Below are positions 55,594 through 64,000 of a DNA stretch of 64,000 bases, in pieces. The notes under the pieces were generated by a model. It was not told the DNA's origin. It made no database searches and worked only from the letters and a program-made list of their open reading frames with translations. Each line of letters opens with the position of its first letter. Positions within the stretch are counted from its first letter, which is position 1. The position numbers and the translations under genes are program-made. The DNA comes from Chondrosia reniformis (Eukaryota; Porifera; Demospongiae; Chondrillida; Chondrillidae): assembly GCA_947172415.1 (NCBI GenBank), contig OX359197.1, forward strand, positions 3,286,001 through 3,350,000, given 5' to 3'.

Positions 55594-55645
55594 CATAGAT
55601 TAATTATCTATACTACGTAATGTTACGTAGTATACATAATCTATG
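55594..55645. repeat. 52-bp imperfect palindrome
   Basis: CATAGATT..TACTACGTAA followed by TTACGTAGTA..AATCTATG. It could form a long hairpin or cruciform. No element features beyond nearby AACGTCAC on both sides. Confidence 0.7.
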
Positions 55646-56068
55646 ATTAAACGTCACTGTCTCATCCTTACAGTACCATCATCTTTATCACTATCATTGT
55701 AATATTTGCCCTTGTTTATTGATAAGATAATTTGAAAAAGTATATTAAACGTTATAGTAAAGGTATTACTACGCATAGATGTAATTTGTCTTAAACAAAG
55801 ACAATATGATTACGTACGGCCCCGGACATATTTAAGGATATCATGTAATATGGCTAAAAATCAAAAGAAGGCCTTCAGAGCGCAAAAGACTAGTGTATTC
55901 ATTTGGCAGGCGCCGTCGATGTCTTTGCCCTACGCTTCTTATTACTGATTAGCATGATTATCAATAGATGATACAAACATTACAGTGTTTATTATAAACA
56001 GTTTATAAACAAATACTGTCCTGTTTGTAAACACGGGAATCTAATTTAAGTTAGAAGTAAACTTACAG
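55646..56068. other. Intergenic, no gene seen
   Basis: No ORF, repeat or conserved motif recognised. Confidence 0.4.
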
Positions 56069-56682
56069 CCTAAATGTACTGTAAGACTTTAGTAGAGGGA
56101 AGTCATGAGCTGTAAGACTATAAGACTAACAGAAAAGGGTATATTTGGAGGCACCGTAACTTTAGACAAATGTAGAACCCCTCTGCTAAGCTACACTCGT
56201 ACAACTTTAGACACACTTAGAACCGCTCTGCTAAGCTACACTCGAACAACTTTAAACAGACTTAGAATCCCTCTGCTAAGCTACACTCGAACAACTTAAG
56301 ACAGACTTAGAACGCCTCTGTCAAGTTACACTCGAACAACTCGATGGACACACTTACAACCCCTCTGCTAAGCTACACACGAACAACTTTAGACACGCTT
56401 AGAACGCCTCTGCTAAGCTAGACTCAAATAACTTTAGACAAATGTAGAACCCCTCTGCTAAGCTACACTCGAATAATTTTAGACAGACTTAGAACCCCTC
56501 TGCTAAGCTACACTCGTACAACAGTAGACAGACTTAGAACGCGTCTGCTAAGCTACACTCGAACAACTTTAGACAAATGTAGAACCCCTCTGCCTAAATG
56601 TACTGTAAGACTTTAGTAGAGGGAAGTCATGAGCCATAAGACTATAGGACTAACAGAAAAGTCTGTATTTGGAGACACCGTG
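56069..56682. repeat. 45-bp tandem block 1 framed by a 90-bp direct repeat
   Basis: A segment starting CCTAAATGTACTGTAAGAC (56,069-56,159) recurs at 56,593-56,682. Between them are about nine copies of a 45-bp unit (CTTAGAACCCCTCTGCTAAG, then CTACACTCGAACAACTTTAGACA). Confidence 0.88.
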
Positions 56683-57505
56683 AAATCCCTATGCTGTATT
56701 TCAAATTAAATTTTGATATGGCTTCCATCTTCGAATACTTGTAAACGAAATGCCCAACGCTTAGGCTAACTTGGGCATACTATTCTAAGCTTTAATTAGC
56801 TTTCTCTTCACTAGCGTCACTGATGAAAATGGCACTGATGAAAACTGAACTGATGAAAACCAAAGTAAAGCCTGCGTACAAGGTTTTAAAGACTTACGGA
56901 CTTCAAACGACGAATTGGAACCGGTGAAACGTACGCTTGATGCCTTAATACTGAAATATGAGCAAGTAGCTCGAGTACGGGGCTGCCTCCTATAACTTGA
57001 TTTGATAATGTGTTTCCCTCACTCTACAGTGTAGCACCCTACGTCTTTGTGTTCACCGATTCTTGACATGGAGTAGTGTAAATATTATTCTTTATATGGA
57101 TTGTACACTACTGTTTGTTTAGAGACGGCGATCAAAGGCCAAATCGTCTTTACATAATTATTATCAGTTAATGTATAAGCAGCGCGTATATAATATAGGA
57201 GGTCTACTACTTATACATATAAGCGTTATTGCTTAGTAGAAGATAATCAATATACTCACTAGAGATGATGTTTGGCGTTCACGAAGGGAGTCATAGATAG
57301 CTGTAGCGTTGAAAAACGCTGTTATAAGCAATAGCCACTTTTCGATGTTCATCGTTGTAGTGTAGGTTGTTATAGCGATATCGATAATATTGTTACCGCC
57401 AAATGCTCGCTTAAAACGCCAAATTTCAGCCGTTATAGCGAACTTCGGCTGTTGGACCAGATTCCAGCTGTGCGATAAGAATTTCAGACGCTTGCGAACA
57501 CGAGA
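56683..57505. other. Intergenic, no gene seen
   Basis: Includes three short GATGAAAA-type direct repeats near 56,820-56,860. No convincing exon except the candidate at 57,506. Confidence 0.4.
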
Positions 57506-57520
57506 ATGGATACGATGGAA
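57506..57520 (+). CDS. Candidate first exon of the RanBP2 zinc-finger gene
   Basis: ATG GAT ACG ATG GAA followed by GTAGTG. Splicing to the acceptor at 58,041 would give MDTMEDDALLLEE in frame. The donor is not a strong consensus, so this is only one possible start. Confidence 0.2.
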
Positions 57521-57729
57521 GTAGTGAGTTTCATTTCTTGCATGATATACCGGACGATATTCCTCTAAATAAAGAATGGCGGATTCACTTTGCCCTGTTT
57601 TAGCGACACGTAAACTATACCACCCGTAGGCGTACGTAAACTAAACAAAATAAAGTTTATTTTATTAATTGGTAAGAATTTTAACGAAAGGAAGTGTATA
57701 ACATGTGCATACGAATTTATTGAAGAATA

Positions 57730-57905
57730 CAGTGTAACCCCTTATACGGGACTCTCTGAAATGCGGACATCGCGATTATGCGGACACAAATATAAGGTCC
57801 CGATTGTTGCCGGTAGACGTACGTATTTAAGTAACGTCTGATTTATAGACACCTCAATATTCCGTAATACGGACATATATCCTTGTACAGCGTATATCAT
57901 TGCAA
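57730..57905. other. Possible degraded pogo-like terminus
   Basis: CAGTGTAACCCCTTATACGG resembles pogo/Tigger ends, and CGGACA motifs recur. No matching opposite end was found. It lies in the presumed intron of the zinc-finger gene. Confidence 0.25.
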
Positions 57906-58041
57906 TAGGAATGTCTTCATATACCCTAGCTGTAGGTAAGCCTCTAACCGGTTGAGATATTGTAGTTTCTATGGTATTGGTATACTGTTACGATTATGTA
58001 AATATCGTTTAGATCCCGTTTTCTATTTAAATATATTATAG

Positions 58042-58527
58042 GACGATGCACTCTTGCTTGAAGAAAGCATAAACCCACCCCCACAACCAAACATTAACCC
58101 CACCACCCCCACCACTTCACCACCCCCACCCAACCCTACTCCCACCACCCTCACCAATACACCACCCCCACCGAACATTACACCTATCACATCCAACAAC
58201 CCTCCACCTCCACCCAACATTACTCCCAATAACTTACCCCCCCCCCTTCCAAGCACTACACCCACTACCTCCACCACCCCACCCTGTCACCCAGTTCCCC
58301 GCCCTCAAACACAAAAGAAGGCAGGCAAGAAAGGGTGGACATGTAACACGTAAGATGTGTCTTAAGCAGTTTTTTGTGTATGTTATTATAACCTCTTTTC
58401 CATGTGTAGATGCAGGTTCTACAACTTTGGCTTCAGGGGGAGGTGCAAAAGATGCAACTCCCCCAAAAGCAATGTGGGTAGACAGGGGAAGGGTTCAATG
58501 GTAAACAACATGCACTTGAATGTATAA
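58042..58527 (+). CDS. Proline-rich protein with RanBP2-type zinc finger (two exons)
   Basis: Exon A, 58,042-58,349, follows a TATTATAG acceptor and encodes DDALLLEESINPPPQ, then about 75 residues rich in Pro, Thr and Asn (NTPPPPNITPITSNN), a basic QKKAGKK and GWTCNT. A 60-bp intron (58,350-58,409, GTAAGA...TGTGTAG) follows. Exon B, 58,410-58,527, adds CRFYNFGFRGRCKRCNSPK. Across the splice the pattern W-x-C-x2-C-x3-N-x6-C-x2-C is complete, which is the RanBP2/NZF-type finger that binds single-stranded RNA or ubiquitin in known families. The C-terminus is short. AATAAA lies about 12 bp after the stop. The 5' end is uncertain. A probable host gene, not related to the nearby transposons. Confidence 0.65.
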
Positions 58528-58899
58528 TATATGTAAAATAAAAAATTAATGATTTTTCTCTTTTTTTCCTTTAGACGTTCCATTCAATAAATGTATCTGG
58601 AGGTGGGAACATTTTCTTTCAATAGAGCTATAAACATATATATGCATTGTTTATGTAATTAATTATTATTCTTTAAATAACCTAACTCGGGAAAATAAAA
58701 AATAGTCAAAACGATTAACCAATATTAATTTTAAGGTTGTTTAATGTCTAATCAACTCTCTTTCACGAGCATGAGATCAAATCCATTGCAGGACTTTTTA
58801 TGTCACATGCAGTTAAAAAAGGGTTGAGTAAAGACGATAATCGACTACACAATTTGTACAATGAGATAAGTTACAGTTGTAGTGCTATAATTACAGACA
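58528..58899. other. 3' flank of the zinc-finger gene
   Basis: Contains the likely polyadenylation signal just after the stop and then AT-rich sequence. No further gene seen. Confidence 0.45.
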
Positions 58900-60172
58900 A
58901 CATCAGACACAGGTAGAATGCCTCTGTACGCTACACTTGTACAACCTTAGACACACGTAGAACACTTCTGTCAAGCTACACTCATACAACTTAGATAGAC
59001 TTAAAACTCCTCAGCAAAGTTAGCTACACTCATAACCTTTAGACACACTTAGAACTCCTCTGCTAAGCTACACTAGAATAACTTTAGACAGACTTAGAAC
59101 GCCTCTGTCAGGTTACACTCGAACAACTTTAGACAGACTTAGAATTCCTCTGCTAAGGTACACTCGAACAACTTTAGACAGACTTAGAACCCCTCTGCTA
59201 ACCTATACACTCGAACAACTTCAGACAGACTTAGAACGCCTCTGCTAAGGTACACTCGAACAACTTTACACAGACTTAGAACGCCTCTGTCAAGTCACAC
59301 TCGAACAACTTTAGACACACGTAGAACCCCTCTGCTAAGCTACACTCGTCCCACTTTAGACACGCTTAGAACGCCTCGGCTAAGCTATACACTCGAACAA
59401 CTTCAGAGAGACTTAGAACGCCTCTGCTAAGGTACACTCGAACAACTTTAGACAGACTTAGAACGCCTCTGTCAAGTCACACTCGAACAACGTTAGACAC
59501 ACGTAGAACCCCTCCGCTAAGCTACACTCGTACAACTTTAGACAAATGTAGAACCCCTCTGCTAAGCTACACTCGAACTACTTTAGACAGACTTAGAACC
59601 CCTCTGCTAAGCTACACTCGAACAACTTTAGACACACGTAGAACCCCTCTGCTAAACTATACGCTCGAACAACCGTTTAGATAGACTTGAACGCCTCGGC
59701 TAAGCTACACTCGAACTATTTTAGACACAATTAGAACCCCTCTGCTAAGCTATACACTCGAACAACTTCAGAGAGACTTAGAACCCCTCTGCTAAGCTAC
59801 ACTCGAACAACTTTAGACACACGTAGAACCCCCCTGCTAAGCTATACGCTCGAACAACCGTTTAGATAGACTTGAACGCCTCGGCTAAGCTACACTCGAA
59901 CTACTTTAGACACAATTAGAACCCCTCTGCTAAGCTATACACTCGAACAACTTCAGAGAGATTTAGAACGCCTCTGCTAAGGTACACTCGAACAACTTTA
60001 GACAGACTTAGAACGCCTCTGTCAAGTCACACTCGAACAACTTTAGACAGACTTAGAACGCCTCTGCTAAGGTACACTCGAACAACTTTAGACACGCTTA
60101 GAACCCCACTGCTAAGCTACACTCGAACAACCTTAGACAGACTTAGAAGGCCTCTGTCAAGTTACACTCGGA
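58900..60172 (+). repeat. 45-bp tandem block 2
   Basis: About 28 copies of the same 45-bp unit as block 1. Variant units are ordered in a higher-order pattern: the series with TATACACTCGAACAACTTCAG followed by GGTACACTCG and GTCACACTCG units returns near 59,200, 59,385 and 59,940. The block stops just before the Merlin element. Confidence 0.9.
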
Positions 60173-60187
60173 TCAGCCGTAATATAC

Positions 60188-60235
60188 GGACACGGCGTCC
60201 ATTTGCAATTATGACGTAACCAATCACTCACGCGT
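60188..60235 (+). repeat. Merlin terminal inverted repeat, left
   Basis: 48 bp identical in inverse orientation to 62,926-62,973. Similarity stops sharply after CACGCGT. Confidence 0.95.
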
Positions 60236-60716
60236 CACTTCAAGAGGCGCTTCCAAGTATCGCAGGGCGTTTACTGCCTTTACTTCTTTTTTTGTTCGTA
60301 GGGGTTGATGGATGGAAGGATCACCGTACGCTTTCGAAAATCAGATGCGCCCGTAAGTTGTTAGCTGGGATCGTTGGCTGTATCCATGATTTCTCGTCCT
60401 TGTTATGGTTCTTGCCCTGATTTTGCGTTTAAAAAATTTCCGAAAAATTACAGAGCGCCTACGGTTCAGGTGTTCTGAAATTTGGCCCGCTTAGGGAATC
60501 CCAACTAAATGCTATACTATAATTCCAGTTTAATTAAAGATTGGCCGTTTTTGTTGTCACGTTAGTTATGTATTCTCAACTGTTTGTGTTTGTTTACTCA
60601 TTGTTTGTTTGTAAACAAACCCTTGATTTATTTTGTATTTTGTCAAGCCAATCATTACTATCTATGATTACAAAAACGGATATAAATAGTGTAAATGTAA
60701 AAGATGAAGTAACTAT

Positions 60717-61777
60717 CTAAACAGGATATTGTTGTTTAATCTGTGCAATTAGGTTTTGAAACGCTTCCCTTTTTGATACCCCATACCGCTCCCGCCACAT
60801 GAACTCGTCCAGGTAGGACGGCAGTTGTTCTTCTGAAACCCCTCTCATGTTTTTAAATTTAATTTTTGCTCTATTCCAATAGCTTTCAATGTTCTGTGTG
60901 TGGGTCCCAGTAGGACCCACAAAGTTAAGGCTATGATTTACAGTTCTGTGGGCAGCTACATTGGGTAGCTGCCCAACATTACTGTACGCCCTCCATTCAT
61001 CAGAGGCGATGATTGTGCCTGGCTTCACGTGAGCTTGAATAATTGGCAGCAGAGTACCAGCCCTTTGGTCGGGCACCAGCTCCATGTACCCAAGGGCTGG
61101 GTCGAAGGAAGTGTCGCATAGCCCAAACACCCATCGTTCCTGCCTTGGAGGTCTGCCCCTGTGATTCTGTGTATACATAAGTACATTTGGAATGTTAATT
61201 GAATTTAAATGTTAATTTCTTTTTTCAATCATCATTTCTTTGTAATTTTATATACCTTAGGTTTGTGGGAAAACAGCGACTCGTCGATTTGCACCACCAC
61301 CCCTTGACCTCCAAGGAGAATCTGCAGAGAACACAGCTTGGTGGAGCACACCTCCCGAAACCACTGGAATGCTGCACATGCCGTGTTCTCAGTGACCTCT
61401 ATTTGGGCAGCAGCAGTTGTTACAGCTATTTCGAAGGCCCACCAGTGCATGAGGAGGAGCCACTTCTGCAGTGTGAGCTTAGATTTACTGAAGAAGCTCC
61501 CCTCCCTGAGTGTGGCACACTTGTGACATGCAGGACACCTCCATCTATGTGATAATTACATAATTATAATTATTTTTATCCTATTTTTATTGTAAAATAA
61601 GTTTTATTAATTTTATATGTACCTGAATTTGTCCGAGATATCTTGGCGTGGCACCATGGTCATAGCTGTGCCACAGGAACAGGTCCTGCTGCTTGCCAGC
61701 AGGCCTTTTGATTGAAACCAATCAAGTAGATCATCTTGTGGTCCAAAAGCAACCTTACCAATTTCCAAAAATGACAT
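60717..61777 (-). CDS. Merlin transposase (3 exons, 297 residues)
   Basis: Exons on the minus strand: 61,623-61,777, 61,256-61,544 and 60,717-61,166, with GT-AG introns of 78 and 89 bp and phases that join correctly. The N-terminal zinc ribbon has CSCG..CPAC cysteines (RTCSCGTAM, WRCPACHKC). Then come LTLQKWLLLMHWWA and ENTACAAFQWFREVC. The DDE residues are in VVQIDESLFSHKPK (D1), IIASDEWRAYSNV (D2) and THTQNIESYWNRAK (E3), followed by LPSYLDEFMWRERYG. It would cut and paste the element at its 48-bp ends. No stop or frameshift is seen after splicing. Confidence 0.88.
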
Positions 61778-62224
61778 TTTTTAAAACCGCCTTAAAAAAC
61801 CGCCTAAATATTGCGAATGAATTTAATTAGACAATGAATGAATTTAATTAGACACATGAATGCTATTAAATGCACAAAAAATCTTGGAAAAGGTCGCTGG
61901 TAATGTTTATGCATACTTATAGACTTCATTACAGCTCGTACGACAATTGCGTAATACCCGTATATACCGGTACATGGCGGTTGCGCAAGTTGGATTACAT
62001 CATTCGCAGCTTCGTAACTAAAAGTAGCCACAATTTCGCAATAAATTGTTAATTAATATTATTATTATTATTATCATTGTTACAAAAATAAATACAATTA
62101 TTACAGTTATTTTGCTGTCTCTTCTCTTTCTTTGTGTAGATCTGTAGAAAGAAACAAAGGTAATTAGTAACTAAACTCACAAATCCTAACGTTAACCCTA
62201 AGTTAAAGTATAATATAAAATAAT

Positions 62225-62541
62225 TTTGGTGCTGTAACTCTAGAAAATGGAGAGATATGAAACTGTAACTTGGCATGAACACTCACAGACATCCATAAAG
62301 TATAACCATTGAGTTTTAGAAAAAATGATTTTTTTTTAAATTTGCCCTATCCCTCACCATACATTGCTAAAATGTACATTTGGTGTTGTAACTCTAGCAC
62401 ATGGAGTCATAAGAAGTTAAAACTTAGTGTCAACACTCACAGACACCCCTAAGGTATATCCTATGAGTTTTAGAAAATTTGATGAAAAAAGAAATTTGCC
62501 CTATATCTCACCATACATTGCTAACCCTAACCCTAACCCAA
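62225..62541. repeat. About 150-bp tandem duplication ending in telomere-like CCCTAA
   Basis: Two copies beginning GGTGCTGTAACTCTAG / GGTGTTGTAACTCTAG (about 62,228 and 62,381), both containing CACTCACAGACA and CCATACATTGCTAA. The second runs into three CTAACC units. It lies within the Merlin non-coding part. Confidence 0.75.
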
Positions 62542-62925
62542 CTATCTAAACCAAACCCTAATTCATAACAAGCATTCATTTGCTACATCAACAGCTTAGG
62601 TGTTGTTTAACTTAACAGCTTACAACAGGCACAGTTAAACTATACACATTTTCTTTAAATTAAATTATCATTGTTTACAAACAACAATGAAATACCTTAA
62701 AAGCGTTGAGCCTTAAAAAGTATTTAGACACACGCCAAAGCTTTTAAAAAGAAACGTAAGTACTAACGTAATAACAGATGGGCTAGGGGCAAGGGAACTT
62801 ACGGGTGAAACTAGGAGCGAAACAAGTCTAAAACGGCCACAGACGATTGATTAATCAGTACCAATTAACTTCATCGCTGGATTTAGATAAGCGCCCGCTG
62901 ACACTTGGAAAGGAGTCGTCATATA

Positions 62926-62973
62926 ACGCGTGAGTGATTGGTTACGTCATAATTGCAAATGGACGCCGTGTCC
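62926..62973 (-). repeat. Merlin terminal inverted repeat, right
   Basis: Exact inverse copy of 60,188-60,235. Confidence 0.95.
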
Positions 62974-63070
62974 TACCTAGTGGTAATCCAAACGATTTTG
63001 GAAGCTTAAATGACCTGAACATGATAGAAAGGCTTCAGCTTCATGGAAGGCCGCCATTTGCAAAAACGAT

Positions 63071-63208
63071 ATATTGACGTATAAATTAAGTGTAACAATA
63101 GTTACGTATGAACTCGTATTATACATATATCGACGTATAAAATAAGTGTTATAATAGTTGCGTATGAACCCGTATTATATATATAGATATATATATATAT
63201 ATATATCT
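63071..63208. repeat. 56-bp direct duplication and (AT)n run
   Basis: Units starting ATATYGACGTATAAA at 63,071 and 63,127 differ at a few positions. An AT dinucleotide run follows (about 63,177-63,208). Confidence 0.8.
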
Positions 63209-63246
63209 TTCCGTAACATGAAGCCGTACAACGTAATCGGCAAATG

Positions 63247-64000
63247 AAAACAATATAAGGGCTGCCTGTGGCAGCCCCTAAAAATAGGCCTCTCAGGTAT
63301 CTTAAACCAAAAGTTAGTGTTAGAAACTGTCCCACCCTTTATACAAAACAAAGAGCCCCCATGTGTAGTATATAAGAATACCCAACCAATAGGACCTCAA
63401 ATCTTTAACTTTTCACAAGCCTCTAAGTCAGATGTCTTTAGAAAACCAGAACCATGTGAGTGTCACAAGTCCCCCTTCATTTACAATCCCCTAGGCCATG
63501 TTTTAACAGGTGACCTACGTATTGTTAGTAACCCAAAACTTAGAAAACTTCTTAAGAAAGGACCAAAATTTAGAGAACCTAATAACTTTAATTGGGTAAC
63601 TGCTTTAAAAATGTGTAAGGAAGGTCTTAGAAAATATAAGATTACCTGGGCCCGTAGAGAAAATGTATCTATTTCTGTATTTAGTGAGTGGGAAAATACT
63701 GTACTTAAGAAAATTAATGATAGGATCTCTAAGCTGTCTAAATTGTATACCAAATCCTCCGTAGCCAAGAAGACCCTTACTTGCCCTAAAATTAAGAAAT
63801 TCTTAGCAGACCTACATGATAAGTATGTTATAGCCCCTGCCGATAAGGCCTCTAATAATATAATATTTATATGTAAGTCCTACTATAGACAAATTATTTA
63901 TGAAGAACTAGGCAGTACCTCCACTTATGCTAAATGTACAGTAGAACCACAACAGTTAATTAGGAAACACATAGATTTCTTAAAACTAGAGAACTTAGAA
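63247..64000 (+). CDS. Penelope-like reverse transcriptase, N-terminal part (off right edge)
   Basis: One plus-strand frame is open from 63,247 to the window end. It encodes LVLETVPPFIQNKEPP, CECHKSPFIYNPLGHVLTGD, LRKLLKKGPKFREPNNFNW, KYVIAPADKASNNIIFICKS and YYRQIIYEELGSTSTY. The P-ADKASNN-I-F-C-K-YY block and the GHVLTGDL..LRKLLKKGPKFREP block are standard at the start of PLE RT proteins. No early ATG is present in this frame, so translation may begin upstream by splicing or the copy may be 5'-truncated. The RT core and any GIY-YIG domain would lie beyond 64,000. No stop or frameshift is visible. Confidence 0.8.
63257..63278 (+). other. GGGCTGCC/GGCAGCCC hairpin at start of PLE frame
   Basis: Perfect 8-bp stem with a TGT loop. 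Similar in type, though not in sequence, to the second stem of the double-hairpin elements at 17.1 and 44.6 kb. Confidence 0.55.

Larger units (their letters stand above)
60188..62973 (-). mobile_element. Merlin DNA transposon, apparently complete (2,786 bp)
   Basis: Two identical 48-bp terminal inverted repeats start GGACACGGCGTCCATTTGCA and end at ...CACGCGT (60,188-60,235 and 62,926-62,973). They enclose a three-exon ISXO2/IS1016-type transposase gene on the minus strand. No matching 8-9 bp target duplication is visible at the two outer borders. The perfect TIRs and the intact ORF suggest recent activity. Confidence 0.9.

Noticed and set aside
56105-56299. 15-residue repeat protein LLSYTRTTLDTLRT
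   Set aside because: The 45-bp repeat is a multiple of three, so a frame stays open by chance. It stops within four units, and block 2 does not keep the frame.
58023-58277. Gly-rich minus-strand ORF
   Set aside because: Shadow of the proline-rich exon on the plus strand, whose splice sites and zinc finger support the plus strand.

Overview
This window looks like a repeat-dominated piece of an animal nuclear genome, most likely an early-branching marine invertebrate such as a sponge or cnidarian. The evidence is short GT-AG introns, Penelope-like, R2-like and CR1-like retroelements, OTU-bearing animal-type Helitrons and a Merlin DNA transposon. I see no bacterial operons, rRNA, tRNA or CRISPR. 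The species assignment is inference.

Region 1 (about 263-33,500) is a very large degenerate satellite with a 13-bp unit close to TACTAGTTGTATG. It runs on the + strand to about 16,257, with an inverted block at 3,206-3,906. It is on the opposite strand from about 16,298 to 33,500. The array is loaded with insertions: a Penelope-like (PLE) endonuclease remnant (8.19-8.93 kb), two oppositely oriented copies of an internally deleted R2-like element (10.77-11.48 and 19.69-20.40 kb), a Tc1/mariner-like transposon (11.62-15.62 kb), two Tigger/pogo-like remnants (16.26-17.02 and 18.35-18.87 kb), a CR1-like LINE lacking its RT active site (20.60-23.25 kb), a nearly full-length R2-like element with a 12-bp target duplication (27.78-32.12 kb) and a 100-bp hammerhead/PLE-like insert at 33.0 kb. 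The strand switch near 16.26 kb coincides with a Tigger terminal repeat, and the array on either side is mirrored, so part of the satellite is a large inverted duplication.

Region 2 (33.5-53.3 kb) starts with a 793-bp foldback element and then holds two Helitrons, both on the minus strand. The first (about 35-42.4 kb) is heavily frameshifted. The second (about 45.5-53.3 kb) is close to intact. Both encode, in order, a Cys-Gly-Trp heptapeptide minisatellite, a hydrophobic segment ending in a 2A-like ribosome-skipping motif, Lys/Arg-rich repeats, a zinc-binding/Helitron N-terminal region, an HUH Rep domain, a PIF1-type helicase and an OTU cysteine protease. Between them lie a non-LTR RT fragment and an intact 293-codon GIY-YIG ORF followed by a structured hairpin that also occurs at 17.1 kb.

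Region 3 (53.3-64 kb) is less repetitive. It contains a Tigger-like MITE, an orphan WD40-type exon, two blocks of a 45-bp tandem repeat, a small spliced gene encoding a proline-rich protein with a RanBP2-type zinc finger, an apparently intact 3-exon Merlin transposon with identical 48-bp terminal inverted repeats, and the start of a PLE reverse transcriptase ORF that runs off the right edge.

Most coding capacity here is transposon-derived. The only likely host genes are the RanBP2 zinc-finger gene and, less surely, the WD40 exon. The features most worth following are the 2A plus CGW-repeat organisation shared by two divergent Helitrons, the inverted satellite structure and the intact Merlin.
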